Below are positions 12,901-25,800 of a DNA stretch of 64,000 nucleotides, one piece after another. Each line of letters starts with the position of its first letter. Positions within the stretch are counted from its first letter, which is position 1. The DNA is taken from positions 32,581,561 to 32,645,560 of the forward strand of contig OZ029919.1 in the NCBI GenBank assembly GCA_964023275.1. The letters are read 5' to 3'. Origin of the DNA: Norana najaformis. Taxonomy: Eukaryota; Annelida; Clitellata; Crassiclitellata; Hormogastridae. The notes under the pieces were generated by a model, which was not told the origin of the DNA, did no database searches, and saw only the letters and a program-made list of their open reading frames with translations. A program made the translations under genes and the position numbers.

Positions 12901-15900
12901 GAAATTTTGACAGTTTTTTCTGAATTTTTCTTTCATGTGTATAAAGTGGAAATGTAGAAGTTGATTGATGCAACGCTGGTAAATATATTATCAAATGATG
13001 CGATCTTCTTGTTCTGTGAAATAGGATTTCTGCCGCAAAGTATATGTGTGTGCTTCTTGATGTGAATGTGCCAACACTGTGTAACCGTATTCCATGTTCA
13101 GTTAACTTCAGGAGGCTGATGTTTTACACTTTGTATTGTAACTCTACTCTTGAACGTTTACAATGTTCCTGGGTTTTTGGTTGTTTATAGGCTTGGCGCA
13201 TATTACAGTCCGCTGTTGTCCTTCATCATGATTCTAAAGCTGTTCTTTATATTCTACGTGAGAAGGGTGAGTCATCATCATTGTCGTCATGATCATCACT
13301 GGTATAGAATAGTGTCATTATCTTCATCAGAAGGCTGTTCTGTTTTGCCGGGGCTTGGCTGGGAGTGTCTGTCTAAATAGATATCTTGAAGAAGCACTAG
13401 ATAAATAATTATGTCCTTTAACATATTATGTCAGCACCACAGCCATCAACATTCTTGAGAATTTCCTAAATGTCCAGTCACATACCCGGTATATTCATAC
13501 ATATGTACGTACATACCAGTACATATGTACTTACCAGTACATGTGTACATATGGATACATACAGTGTGAACATACATATGTACATATTGGTATGTACCGG
13601 TATGTACATACCAGTATGTACATACATGTGTGCCGGTACATACATACATGTGTACACGTGTACATATTGGTATATACGTGCATACTGGTACATGCATAAA
13701 TTCATATGTACATATATACTGATACTGACATGCATGCATACTGCCTTTGGCATTGTTTCTAGGTGAGCGTTATGCAGAACTGCAGTCCACCAGCGAAGGC
13801 CTGGAGAGCTGGACAAGCTGCAACATTCGTCTATGGAATCGTGTTTTTGTCATTTCTTCTGAGCCTTGCGGCTTTCATTTACAGCATCGTGGGGTAAAAA
13901 GTGTTATTTATTTTTCGAGTACATTTGTCATAATTATAATTGTGAACTTGGAAGTTTTCCATATGAAGTCGAAAGAATCGCCTTAGTTGCTTAATCAGAG
14001 CAAACTGTTTTAGACAGATTCGGTCAGGATTGGTTCAGGATAAGGCTAAGGTTAAAATGCCAGGTGAAGGTTCAAAGGTCAGGACAAGGTTCAAAGGCAA
14101 GGTCTAGCTCTAAAATGTTGGCCTTTGATTGCTCTGTATGAAGGCAAATTCAGATGTTTCAGTAAAAAGTGACGAGACAGACTTCTGGTTTATCGCTTGA
14201 CATTTATACATTACTGTCTGAGAGACTGAAACTTTGACTGATATGTTTTTAGTTGTCATAAATTATGAAGTTTTATCTACTTTAAATAAAGTTTAAAAAA
14301 TATCGTGACATTTTTGAGTAGTTTCATCCCATGAGAAGCGCTATACAATTTTTCTTATCTATATAATAATTCTCTTAGGTACGTGCATGCAGATTAGGAA
14401 GCTTAGCTAAATTTGAATTAGACTTCACTCGTTTTCAGTAGAATGCATTTCGCTGTTTATACTTTCAGAATGAAGCCATCGGAAACCTGTGGACCGTTTC
14501 AGAATTACAACCGCACATACGAAGTGTTTTCAGTCTTGATAGAAGAGTTTAATAGTTCTGATGGCCTTCCGGTGCTTCAGTTTATCGTGGACTTCTTGAC
14601 GTCAGCTGTGTTTCTTGCATTTGTTGCTGTTATACTTCTGTAAGTTTTTGTTTTCACCTTGTGTATCAGCGGTACCGACATATATAGGTTCGTGTCCCGG
14701 TCATGGCTTATTTCAGAGATTTGAATCTTGGGCTAGCACAGTGCATACACAGGGACCTTAAATGGCGTGGGGCCCATTCAAACGGGCAGCAGTGGTGAAG
14801 GATCTACCCGATTAATTCATCGAAAAATTAGCAGGGTGGAGGCCATACAGTCGCTATAGAAAAATGGGCACATTTACATGCATACTGGTACATACATACA
14901 TAACGTATATATACATCAGGGCTTATGTACAGGGTGGGCCAGAAGTATTTGTTCAACTTTGAAGGCCTATAACTTAGGCAGTTTAGCAAGTAAGTGTATG
15001 CTTAATGCATCAAATTAAAGGTCGTTATATCAGCTATAAGTCCGACAAATTTCATTACGGTAGCTTGCACTACGCGCCATATAATTATTGTGTACCGCAC
15101 CTACCTTGTTTTCTGACGTAAACAATAATTTCATCATGGCGCCGTTAACAGAAGATGACAGGACTTTGATTCGAATTTTAAGAATTGAAAAACATTTAAA
15201 TGCATATCAAATGATGAATGAATTTCCTGCTAGAAACTGGAGTAAAAACAATCTCAACCGATTAATTAGACAAATTGACGCGAGTGCAAGTTCTAAACGT
15301 AAACCTGTTACTGGCCGTCCTCGTTCGGCACGTACCGCTGACAACATCGCTCGTGTAGCTGAATTGATCTGTAGCCAAGAGGATAATCCAGGCACAAGCA
15401 AAAGTCCTCGTGAGATTGAGCGCGAGACAGGAATATCGCGAAGCAGCGTACGGCGTATTGCTAAGAAAGATTTAAATTTAAAAATTTTCCGTCGTCGTGA
15501 GGTTCAACAACTGTAAAATCATTGTAAACTGATACATATTCAGTACAGTAGTTTTACGCAATTATTAATAAAGCTAAAAATGTAAATTTTTGAGCAGTTG
15601 TAGCTGATATAACGACCTTTAATTTGATGCATTAAGCATACACTTACTTGCTAAACTGCCTAAGTTATAGGCCTTCAAAGTTGAACAAATACTTCTGGCC
15701 CACCCTGTATGTATGTATGTAATTTATGTATCAGGACAATTAATATGGCACATCTGGGCGCCTCACAAAAGCACAATTCAGTATATGTGTATACATCTTG
15801 CATTACAGAAGTTGTGTGATGTGTTGAAAGTCTGGTGATGTTGCAATTTTGTAGAGTTGCAGCCTATTACTGCTGTATCGTAGCCAATGGTCACTATGAG

Positions 15901-17683
15901 ATTGCTGAGCTCCTTCGGAGGCAAATCAACCTGGCAAGTATTGGCTATAGCTGCAATCAAACACTTCCATAGCACTATGTCAAAATATTTCTTAGTTATG
16001 TAAAGTATCCTACATCCCACTGTGGGATGTAGGGAGGAAGTTCACTTCAATTTCTTAGGCCCTTGAGCCAGCAATGACTGAATCCCAAGGTCCTGGATAC
16101 AGAGCCAGTGCATTGCATCACTTGCTGTTTACTTTTAAAAAATGTCGGTACAAATTTAAGCCACTCCTCAGTGACAGAGGCTTGTGTAAAATCAACTTGC
16201 CCAGGGTCAGCACAGATTCTATTCAGACCCTAGTGGTGGCTGATTGGTTAGAGCGGTCGGATTGTAACATGGAGAGCATGGGTTCAAGGCTCCCCTGAGA
16301 CGGTTACTGTGTAGGGACTTTTGGAAAGTCTTTCACTCACAATTGCTAAGTGCCACTGATTGATGCTTAGTTTATTAGACAGTAGTGTTAAATAAACAGA
16401 GAGACTATAATCGTGTTACAGACCAAGGATGCTACTGAATGCCACAGTGTCACTCGATGCATGCTGCCCACTTATTCTGTCTGTTTATGCGTAATTTTGT
16501 TATTCATTAAACTACTGTTTTCTAATAGTTTCAGTCTATGAAATTTGCCCAGGAGGATTTGTAATGACCTGTGAAAGAATCGAAAAGCAGAGAGAATTCA
16601 GTTAATTACTTCTGTGGATTCGTTTGATCAATAGGAAGCAGAACAAAACTGAAGAGTTATTAAACCAAAATTGAACCGCTGAATGACCGTTTAATTGGTT
16701 TTACAGGAAGCAGCTGATAAGATTTATCTAATCAACCTGATCAAAAAAGAGAAAAACAGACCACAGTATGCACCAACATCAGGTTAAAATTACTCTGTGT
16801 AAATATTAATATCATGCTAAATTGACTAATCTCAAACATAACATAATAAAAAATATCGTTCTGTATGCTTAACAATCTAGATATACTAGCCTATCCTGTG
16901 CAGAGTATAGGCGCACTAATGTGGCAAAATGTGCCTGCTAAGGAAGATCCCTTGTTGCTCCCCTTTCTGCCTCTTTCTCTTTCCTCTGCCAGAAATTCTA
17001 AGACTGATCCATATCCTACACTACAGCTCACCTTTGAAATGATCTCACGGCAGAATTCAGCATCCTGTTTCTCAAGCACTCTACATATCACTTCTAATGC
17101 CTTCCATTAAAAACTAAAGTCCCACCTTTTCATGAAATCTTATTTTCATTCATTCAGTAACTTGCAATGCCACCATTGGGAGAGCTCAACAGTTTTCAGG
17201 CATTGATTAGAGGTGCTTGTGTATATGTATGTAATGTATGTATGTATGTATGAAAGACACTTAATATATATGCCATTTACAAATCTTACAAAAGCGCTGC
17301 ATTGTAATAAGTGTCCTTAGCCAGAAGGTGCATATCTGGAGGAAACCCATTCCAGGTGGACAGCCCAACCGCAGAGAAGGCACAAAGTTTATTCTGATGC
17401 TGTGATCTTTGTCATTCCAGGCAACACTCCACAACCTGGAAACACACAAAATGGTGGCCGTGATGCTTCCGGTGGCATTCCTTCCCGGCATGCCACAATC
17501 CTGCCAAGAATCACCCCGATTGGTCCCCAGATGGCAGACAGTCCACCACCACCACAACAGATGACAACGCCCTATGTGGAAACACCCAATCCCATGTATG
17601 ATCCAAGTTCTTTGAATTTCGGATCAATGTCAGGTATACCTCTTATGAGGCTGTCTTGTACTTACCCAACCTCGACTCCGTGA
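6924..17683 (+). CDS. Transmembrane channel-like (TMC) protein, complete, 17 exons
   Basis: Exons: 6924-7242, 7615-7840, 8375-8462, 8906-9178, 9672-9817, 10138-10288, 10517-10675, 11179-11321, 11637-11715, 11870-11967, 12459-12572, 13191-13266, 13763-13893, 14469-14639, 15855-15933, 16707-16782 and 17421-17683. All phases agree, giving 863 residues. TMC proteins are multi-pass membrane proteins; some form the pore of mechanotransduction channels. Residues 1-211 are a hydrophilic N-terminus. Membrane segments start in exon 4. Family hallmarks are GWFEETELYYGYY (exon 5), KVFCAWDFGI (exon 6) and the TMC signature CWETFMGAQLY at about 529-539 (exon 10), then FNVGRNTLNIVYSQ, YYSPLLSFIMILK and CGPF. 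The C-terminus is proline/glutamine-rich (SPPPPQQM). The start is the first ATG after the acceptor at 6873. The last exon could instead splice at 17632 (TCAG/GTATAC) to an exon I do not see. Subfamily not assigned. One intron uses a GC donor. Confidence 0.92.
8457..8530 (+). repeat. 31-bp tandem triplication of a splice donor
   Basis: The exon 3/intron junction of the TMC gene (TCTATG/GTGTGTAAAC) lies in a 31-bp unit repeated at 8457, 8488 and 8519 (the last unit partial). Each copy carries the same ATG/GTGTGT donor. Only the first keeps the frame; use of the second would read TGTAAACAGTTTTGA, which is a stop. Confidence 0.85.
9296..9545 (+). repeat. Degenerate CCTAY-rich simple repeat
   Basis: About 250 bp of imperfect five-base units (CCTAT, CCTAC, CCTAA) in the intron between TMC exons 4 and 5. 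A shorter similar stretch is at about 10382-10460. It is C/T-rich on the plus strand with no stable phase. Confidence 0.7.
9926..10014 (+). repeat. LINE/SINE 3' tail, family B
   Basis: Signature: GATGCCTTGGGCTTTATGAT, GGCGCTATAGAAGTC, TTAGATTAGATTAG. Similar tails: 12295-12390 (+), 28235-28352 (+), 31905-32205 (+, with coding part), 33895-34060 (+), 5640-5725 (-) and 60096-60190 (-). Confidence 0.6.
10985..11140 (-). repeat. Decayed LINE C-terminus in TMC intron 7
   Basis: The minus strand, in shifted frames, reads GGPSSWNCLPLYL and then LKTHLF. This is the typical last segment of CR1/L2-type LINE ORF2. Confidence 0.5.
12690..12865 (+). repeat. LINE-type fragment with GAATGAATGAA tail (family F)
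   Basis: A serine/tryptophan-rich decayed coding piece ends in AGGGTGCTATATAAATG and TGAATGAATGAA. The same tail occurs at about 39605-39826, where the coding part is clearer. It lies in the intron between TMC exons 11 and 12. Confidence 0.5.
13490..13740 (+). repeat. ATGT/ACAT simple repeat, self-complementary
   Basis: About 250 bp of ACATATGTACAT-type units that read nearly the same on both strands, which leaves long spurious open frames on both. It lies in the intron between TMC exons 12 and 13 and ends 22 bp before exon 13. Confidence 0.75.
14665..14875 (+). repeat. SINE family C copy
   Basis: It contains GTTCGTGTCCCGG (B-box-like), CATGGCTTATTT, CCTTAAATGGCGTGGGGCCC and CCATACAGTCGCTATA. 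It starts in the TMC intron just after exon 14, upstream of the mariner-like element. Confidence 0.7.
14930..15707 (+). mobile_element. Mariner/Tc1-like element, internally deleted, perfect 107-bp TIRs
   Basis: The left inverted repeat (14930-15036) and right inverted repeat (15601-15707) are identical over 107 bp in reverse complement and begin CAGGGTGGGCCAGAAGTA. TA dinucleotides flank both ends (14928-14929 and 15708-15709), matching the TA target duplication of the Tc1/mariner superfamily. The element is 778 bp, too short for a full transposase, and its only ORF covers just the DNA-binding part. It sits in the TMC intron between exons 14 and 15, in sense orientation. The identical ends suggest recent insertion or recent amplification. 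Confidence 0.9.
15136..15516 (+). CDS. Truncated mariner-like transposase: helix-turn-helix region only
   Basis: An intact ORF of 126 residues starts at the ATG at 15136 (an upstream in-frame ATG at 15088 would add 16). It holds two predicted helix-turn-helix segments joined by a GRPRS motif: KHLNAYQMMNEFPARNWSK, then TGRPRSART, then SPREIERETGISRSSVRRI. That is the bipartite paired-like DNA-binding domain of Tc1/mariner transposases. It ends at FRRREVQQL, where a full transposase would continue into the DDE/D catalytic domain, and that domain is absent. It could be expressed as a DNA-binding-only protein. Nothing in the sequence shows expression. Confidence 0.7.
   Translation: MAPLTEDDRTLIRILRIEKHLNAYQMMNEFPARNWSKNNLNRLIRQIDASASSKRKPVTGRPRSARTADNIARVAELICSQEDNPGTSKSPREIERETGISRSSVRRIAKKDLNLKIFRRREVQQL
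15934..15939 (+). other. GC splice donor (TMC intron 15)
   Basis: Exon 15 ends CTG and is followed by GCAAGT. Only this boundary joins the frame to exon 16 at 16707 (QINL then EAADKIYL). GC-AG introns are a known minor class with otherwise strong donor matches, as here. Confidence 0.8.
16030..16225 (-). repeat. SINE family D copy
   Basis: It shares CTTAGGCCCTTGAGCC, CCCAAGGTCCTGGA and GACAGAGGC with copies at 35440-35575 and 38955-39187. Strand is given by the tRNA-like head of the 38955-39187 copy. Confidence 0.6.
16230..16395 (+). repeat. tRNA-derived SINE, family E
   Basis: The head reads TGGCTGATTGGTTAGAGCGG (A box), then GGGTTCAAGGCTCCC (B box). The body has GGTTACTGTGTAGGGACTT. It is in the TMC intron between exons 15 and 16. 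Confidence 0.75.
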
Positions 17684-19827
17684 ACGCTTCAAAAACTGGT
17701 GACAAATTACCGCATGATATTACCTTGAGTTTTAGATATTTTGCAGTTGCGTTTATGTAAACTTATTTTCTGAATTACTTGGTTACTGTTCGGATATCCA
17801 AAGCATGATAATCATTGATTCTAGTTCAGACATTATCAAATTAATTTTTTATCGGTATTGTCGCTAGGCATTGTTTTTAATCTAGGTTTTTATCAATTTC
17901 ATTTTAAGATGAGCATTTTGAATTTGTAAGCAGTGACTTGTTTAATAACCATCGTTCTATTTAAATGATGTAACTGTAATGCTAACATGTGGCATTAAAT
18001 TGCTATGATGTTATCATCTGAATTAACTGCTTAATGATTGTAGCTGTAGACCAGTGTTTATGGAGGCATTGCAAACTGGTATTCAGGATGCCAAATTTTA
18101 GAATAATGTTTGACTCTGTTGTAGAATTTTGTTTGGTATTTCATCTTTGTTGCAGTGAAAATTTATTCAGCAGCCATTCAAAACTAATTGAAAAGGTTGT
18201 TGAAAGATTTGTTATATTATCATAATCATAATCTCGAGATTTCTACAGCGCCCAACGAAAGCTAAGTCACGGGAACCAGCTTATTCATGGGCATGTTATA
18301 TTAGCATGGCTTTAAGTCAAAACGTGTGGTGCAGTATAATTGACAGGGACATGCTTTAAGATTTTTATAGTTTATCTTTTGATGTTAGAAATGAAAACTG
18401 TTTTATTGTTTTTACATTTGAAATTAAACTTGAAGCTGCAATTCAGTATCCACTGAATTGCTTAAGAATCTGTAAAGACAACATTATATCCTTGCTTCAG
18501 CTGCTTGGTTTATGTTTCTACATTTTCTCTGATGGTTTTGGATGAATTTAGTTTTTAGAAATCTACAGCGTGATCCGTTGTATCTTGTCTGAGACTTTTC
18601 TTGTAATGTTTTGTGGTTGGTTTACGGCATAGGTCGGCTGTAATACTGTAACTGAAATGCTAACATGTGGTGTTAAATTGCTAGGATGTTGTTGTCTGCC
18701 TAAAGAGAAACTTATTTACTGGACGAAACTTGTCAGCTTTCTTGCCTTGATGTGTATTCGATATGCTATTTATTTTTTAAAATCATATTTACAGTCTTAT
18801 CAACTATTTACATTAGAAGTGTAATCGTTTAGGTACTTTCGCTACTTACAATTGACTAGCAGTCATCCAAGCTTACAAAATCATGAATAAAATTCTTTCA
18901 TCAGCAGAATTTTGTTTCTTGAATTACATACGTGACTGAAAATTCTGGGTAGTTTCAAAGGTGTCTGTAGCCAATTAGTACGAGCGCTCGTCTTTCAACG
19001 CAGAGAGCGTGGGTTAGAGCCTCCCCTTTTAGATGGCTACTGTGCAGGGAACTTAGGCAAGTCCTGCAGGCACAACTGCTCTGAACCATCGATTGCCCCT
19101 TTGTCATTAGATAGTGGTGCTTAATAAATACGGAAATATTAATAATAAACATTTACGTAGTACGGTACAGAGGTTCTTATGAGGTATGTACATATGTATA
19201 AAGACACTTAATATAGGGCTATTCTTAATGTCCTATATAAATATCCAGGTCCTTTATATTACGTTTGGGATTCACTGTTCAGTTCTGCATTCTGTTGATT
19301 TTTTAACGTTATGCACATATGTATAAAGACACTTAATATAGGGCTAAACCTCTAGCCACTTGACAACCATACTACAATTAAATATTAAAGATGATAAATA
19401 TATAAATTATGTATTAAAGACATCTGATAAGTATTGCACAGTTCACTATTCATATATTACACACAATTACCAACTATTACAAATTTAATTATGTTTTAAA
19501 CGTGTCCGTAGAAACCAGCATATTGTTAGTAGTAAATTATTAAAGCCAGTAAAGATTACATACCAAACCATTTACGGTACAGCCCCAGCATAATATGTTA
19601 TTACTCAATTACGGCAGTTTTTTGAGGTACATCACAACCGGAAAAAAATCAGTTTAAATTAAATCACTAAATCATCCTAGCATCATGGAAAAGATAATTT
19701 CCCACAACGATATAAAACCACGTTGACTTTGTATTTTAAAAAGAAACAAATTGATGGAAAATCTATTTAAGAAAACCTGGAGACAGACATGTGGAAATTC
19801 CTAAGAAACTGGTAAAAGCGAAATGGA
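17684..19827. other. Convergent 3' spacer between TMC and CEP95-like genes
   Basis: No coding exon is recognisable. It holds a family A LINE tail (18221-18290, minus), a family E SINE (18957-19143, plus), and a 33-bp direct repeat at 19190-19222 and 19313-19345 (containing AAAGACACTTAATATAGGGC). A plus-strand AATAAA at 18886-18891 is a candidate polyadenylation signal for the TMC gene. Confidence 0.5.
18957..19143 (+). repeat. tRNA-derived SINE, family E
   Basis: The head reads TGTAGCCAATTAGTACGAGC and then GTGGGTTAGAGCCTCCCC. The body has GGCTACTGTGCAGGGAACTT and CCATCGATTG, parallel to the 127, 16230 and 46204 copies. Confidence 0.7.
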
Positions 19828-22800
19828 TCATATTTTGTCGTGACATTGGATGAGGTGCAGATCTCTTCGCACTCTCTCAGCATCCAGTTCACGGAAGTAG
19901 ACGTTGTCTTCATCCTGCCAGAGTCGCTGTTGAAACTCTCGAATCTCCTTCTCCATCTTCTTCCGCAACTCTTTCTTCATCTGCTCCAGAACCTAAAGAT
20001 TATGTCACAGAAGTCATCAACTCTCAATTTCTTCTGCTGAATTTAACAACATTTTGTTAGTTCTGGAAATACTGAACGCCTGGACTTTTTTTTGGTCACA
20101 TAAACACAACGTGTAACAGAGCATTCATAATGGCTGCCCCTCATTACAACTCCAAAGCTAATCCTAAAGTATACGCACAAATATATGTATTCAGCAAGGT
20201 TTAAACTTTTAAACGTAATGTAAGCTCTTAAATGAAACGTAAACTTACTTTCGTTTGTGCCTTATCCCGAATCGTAGTGTTGCTCCTTTCCTTCGCCAAA
20301 CACTCGGCCAGTAAAGCAAACTGGTCTCGGTAACTTCAGTAGTAGTTAAGGTTGCTAACTTCACGACACGGTGGCCAAATGGTCGACTGCTTCCCTTGCT
20401 ACACGAATTAGACAAAGAGGTCAGCGCATCGGGAAGATGGGACCTTAAGTAAGTCACACGATGCGTATCTAATATGATCTGGAAACTTCTAAACCTCTGT
20501 TATCTTAACGTACAAGCATCAATCGACAGAAGCAAAATTGCATTCCAAATCCACTGAACAGAACCAGTCAATACTTGTGGGCCCATAAAACTGGAAGACA
20601 GTTTTCCCATTACATTACAAGACACCCAGTAAAACTAAACGATCAAGGATACAAATTCTCGAGCGACTCAAGCTCTTGTTTCTGTTGCTTTGCACGCTGC
20701 TCTCGCTGCTCCTTGGCGTACTTCCTCACCTCGCGAATTCGATCTTTCTGGATGTCAAGGCCATCGTGGAAAAGACGCTTGAACACCTAGAAACAAAATC
20801 CACACGAAAACAAAGTACACAGCAAGCAGACCAAAACGCTACGTTTTCACCAACATAAGTTAATCGAACAGTTAATTATTTGTATGCAATTATGTATGTA
20901 TTGAAGCAATTAAACAGCAATCTTTAATTAACAATCAAGTATCTTGTCACACATTTTAAAATTGCTGTTATTTTCTGTATTTTAAATATTGCAAATCTGA
21001 AAAATGTCAAAAAATCATTTAGATACCCAAATATTTACAGATATGTAAATATTTAAGAAAAATGGGTTTATCTGTCCACTAACGTGAAATATATGTTCTA
21101 GAACTGTGTTCTACCTGTTGTGTTCTAAAGTTCTGTTGTAACGTTCTATTTTAAAACTGTGTTCTATAGCTGAATGAAATTTGGGACCAATTTCTCTGAC
21201 TGCGTTACACTAGAATCCATTGTTCTAATACAAAAAAATCGGGGTCTTGGTATCTACTGATAATTTTGTATTCTTACCAGTTCTTCCTTGGTGCGTTTCT
21301 TCAGCATCTTCGACCTCTGTCTGACGTGGAACTCGTCATAGTATTTACGAATTCGTGCCGATTGCAGTCGCTTCTCACGTATCTTGGCCTTAACGGCCAA
21401 CTGATGTCGCTGACGATCCTTTGCCTCTTTCTACACCAAATATTCAGAAAAACTATTAAATCCAATAAAGACTGCACGTCAAACTATTTACATTACAAGG
21501 TTAATGTCTCACGTTAAGTTACGACTGGATGACAGCATTATTGTTATCACTAGTTACAACTAGCAGAACGTTATTAATTTTAATTAAGTCACTCCCAATC
21601 CTAGCTTAAAGAAAACAAAAATTTCCGAAAATAACAAGGAAGTTGTGTTTGGAAATGAAACCATCGTTAGTCTAACAAATTGTATGAACAAAATATTTCA
21701 ACAGCTAATTTTGATATTCCTTAATAAATAGAATAAATAAACATGCATAAACATATTGAAGTCTGCATATCTGCTGTTAAGATGGCCATGTTGAGTGGGA
21801 GCACCGCACAAACCTTTTCCTATGACTGATACACAATTTCTCCATGGTATGGTATTTAGATGGTTTTCATAAAAAGCTAAAATTTAGCAAATTAAACTCA
21901 AGTATTCATTTCTGGCAAAAGGACGTACTAATCTTTCCTGATATGTCAAATCTTTTCGCATAATGTCGAGCAGAGTCTTCTGACGTCTCTCGGCTTCTTC
22001 AATCTGAAAAACATTGACTCCTAGAAATTAAGACCACCACACAATAATGCAATCAGACATTTATGCAGTGCCACATAAATCTCAAAGCTTAAATTCTTTT
22101 TTCTCTTAAAGAAACGTCTCAAAACCTGCTATTTCTTGTTAGTTTTCACAATCTTGGATCTACCTGCACTGCTACCTGGCAGCCTACTAACCAGGAGTCT
22201 GATTCAAACTGCTGTGCCTTTGGGCGTGTGACAAATTTTCTTAATAACAATAATAATAATAATAACAATAATAATAATAACAATATAATAACAATAACAA
22301 TAATAATAATAACAATATAATAATAATAACAATAGTAATATCACAATTCAATGCTCCATCTCTATTGCCTTCCACGGTACATTTGCTACCAGGATCTTGA
22401 CAATTTCTAGCCGTCCCAGAATTTTTCATTCTCTGTAGAATTGTTTAAATCCTGAAGGATCATATATAACTGCAGGTAAAAAATAATAATAGTAATAATT
22501 AAAGTCAGTGTCACAGAGATGTCAGTTTATTGACAGCAAACAGACCTGTTCTTGAGCCTTGGTCTTTTGCTTTCTGTCTTTATCCGCCCGTGACAGCTGC
22601 TCGATCTGTTGTGCTGCTCTTCGCCACATGTTGTTCAGCGTAGATGGCGCCAGGTGCAGGTACGGAAATTCTTCCAGAAGATGAGGCAGGATGTCGTCAC
22701 CATCCAGTTTCACTGCAATGTTTGAAGTCGAAACTTCAGTTAACAGGACAACATTAGAAACTATGGTCTTTCAGCAAAGTCTAAGACTATGACACAGTAT

Positions 22801-25800
22801 TATTATTGCAATGCAAACATTTAAAAACCTTGCCCCTGTCAACTCCTCTGAGGTGCTGAAGCAAATATTTAGCTGCATATCATTTCCTGGGATCAACCTT
22901 TGTTGATTACGCATTTGGCATGTCAGTGGAAGAATAGCATATCTCTATCGAACCCATGATTAAACTCTTGAAAGTACTATTTTAATCCATCCATCCATCC
23001 ATCCATCCATCCATCCACCCACCCATCCACCCACCCATCCGCCTGTACGCATAGGAAGCATCACCTGGACATCTGCGTCCGACAGTTGGACTGGCTGATG
23101 CACTTCGTTTACGAACTCGACCGAATGACCTTCGACCTGACCTTGACCTCGGAAGCAGCACGCTCACCGGCGCTAAAATCAGAAACAGATACTGGGAAAT
23201 GTGAATTAAAACCAAGAAGAAAATTTGAAAGCAACCTCAGTTAAAAACTACTAAAGATAGTAACAACTGTGCCAGGTATATACCTGTACACATGAAACCC
23301 AATACAACTGTATTTGGGAGCCATATATCAGAATCTGTCTCATAATGAAACATGTATTAATGAGTCTCCAGTGTACTGTTACATGTGACATCCTGGCATA
23401 GATGAGAGACATGCTTGTAGTCATTTTAGGCAGAAAAAAGACGACCTCTTGCGGCGTTGGGTAGTAGTTAAGGAGAAAGTCAGCTGTCTTCAGCTGAGAT
23501 AGGTTCTTTGGTTAGGTCCATATGGACTATATTTTGTTATGTTGGTCCATGGGACTTTTTTGCCATTCTTGTTTGGTGAAGTCTTTGGTGGTTTGACTTT
23601 GGTTGCTATCTAATGGAGATTTGGTTTTCATTCTATTTGTAATAGAATTTGCAAATTTTGCACATCAGAAATATATACAATACATGTTACTGTCATCAAA
23701 CTACAGCATTTATAAGTTCCCAAGGCCTTTACATGTAACAATTTATATATAACACTCTTAGGTTAAAACCCCCAATGAGTCAGTCTTTCAACCCTAGATT
23801 ACCAGGATGATAGCAATATGGCTTGACCATTTTGCAAATAAAATTTAAAATTAATGCAATGTAGCACAGCTAATGAAATCAAAACACTTTAAGTAGCTAA
23901 ACTGAATCTGTCTATGACATGCAAGGGATTGAATCATGTACAGCACTGAATCATGCATGACATCGAATCACGGAAAACTAGTAAGACCAAATTAAAAGTG
24001 GACAATGTTCAATACCTGAATACTTCTTAGTTTTGTACCTTGCAGTCTGCGGTCGTTTAAAAACTTGACTTCTAAATTCCTTGTCCTGCAGCAGTAATGT
24101 AACACAGTTATTCATTCTGAGAATTTATATAGCCTCACTTCAGGACGTCAACTCAGCTCTGCCTCAGCAAAACAATTGTCAAGCCCTGATAAAAATACTA
24201 ACAGTAGACTCAGAAATATTGCAGAAAATAGGTTTCAAAACAGGCTAAATACCTCTGACAAAAAGCAAAACATTCTCGGCTATCCCAAGTAGTACAGCTC
24301 CTAAGATCCTCGAGTGTCTTTGAGAGCTCATTAACATGTTCAGAAAACAGTACATACATACATACATGCAGTTTTCTAATCTAATCTAATCTTCTATAGC
24401 GATGTTTCCATAATGGAAAATCGCATTCCAAAATCACTATTAGTTGAACAGAGACATGCTGGCAAGCAACTTTAAAAACAGATGAGATGTCAGTCCTGAT
24501 CCAAATTACATCACAGGACCAGCAGAGCAGACAGAAACGGGCAGCGAATTCCAGAGCCTTGTTTCAGCGACAGAAAAAGACCAGGAACCCAGTATTGTTT
24601 GGTTCTTGGCACAGTAACAGTCAGAGCATCCAGTGAGTGAGTGTAGTATCTGTAAACCTGAGGGATGAGCAAATACAAAAGCTAAATTTTATATGCATGA
24701 TACCAGCGGCACTGTAGAAGTTACTAGATTGAATAAAAGCACCTTTTCTTTAGAGATTTTCCTCGTATCACTTAGGACCTGCTGTTCTATTTCATCCAGT
24801 TCATCTTGATAAACCTTTCCAAGAAACTGCAACACCAAGATAATGTTAAATGTAAACTGCTAATATTAAACCAGGTGAAAACACTGACTCCTGGTAACAG
24901 CAAAGGAACCAAAACTGTTTACACAGTTCACAGCACCCTTTGAACTGCGGCTGCATGGTCAATAATGTTAACATTTGAATCTTCAAGGTAAAGTAAGCCT
25001 GTAAGTGGTAAAGCACACTCATCACATCCTCTGTTAGGCAACAATCCTCAGAGGAATGGCCCTCGGCTTGACAAATTTTCGGCTGAAGCACAGGCACGAC
25101 ATTAGCAATCAAACAATTGGTTATTAAGTACCTGTACAGGTACTTGCTACATACTTGATACATACATACATTGTAACTCTAATTGTAATCATGACAACTG
25201 ATACAGCATCGTCAGGAGCAAGCTACTTCAAGGGTGCTTTACAATGTTCAATGTTGGTGCACAAGAGTCCAACAATAAATGATAAATGAATATGTACAAA
25301 ATTGGAATTAAATACATACATACTAGGTACTTGTTATGCACTCGATACATGTTCATGCATACTTGTTGCATACTTAGCACATACATATATACCAGGTACT
25401 TGCCACATACATACACTACATGTACTCTGTCACATACAGACCTCCTTCCTCATGAGAATGGCCTTGTCTTCCTTCTTGAACTGACGCCGTAATTCCCCAA
25501 CTGAACCTGTAGCACAGTCATCGAGGTAGTCATCAAAACGAACCGCTTTTGCCTTCCGCTCCAGTTTTCGTCGACATGCTTCCAGTTCCCGCTGAATGGA
25601 TCCAGGACGAGAATCCTCTGAACTAAACCACAAGAACACAGACACCAATCTCTTACAAGTCGCCTACCAAACTCTGACCAACCTCTGACAATACAATGCC
25701 CCTTACAAAATTAAGAAGCGCACATTGCAGCCGGGAAACAGGAAACAGGAAATTTCAGTGATAAACAGACTGGGAGAGAGCTTAGAGCGAAAGATGGTCT

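Noticed and set aside
16635-16690. Possible TMC exon after the acceptor-like TTTGATCAATAG
   Set aside because: No donor keeps the frame to the exon at 16707; exon 15855-15933 with a GC donor joins in phase and matches the family.
23065-23215. Minus-strand frame ending in tryptophan/glycine/methionine repeats
   Set aside because: The tail is a CATC microsatellite in the intron; only 23065-23172 is an exon.
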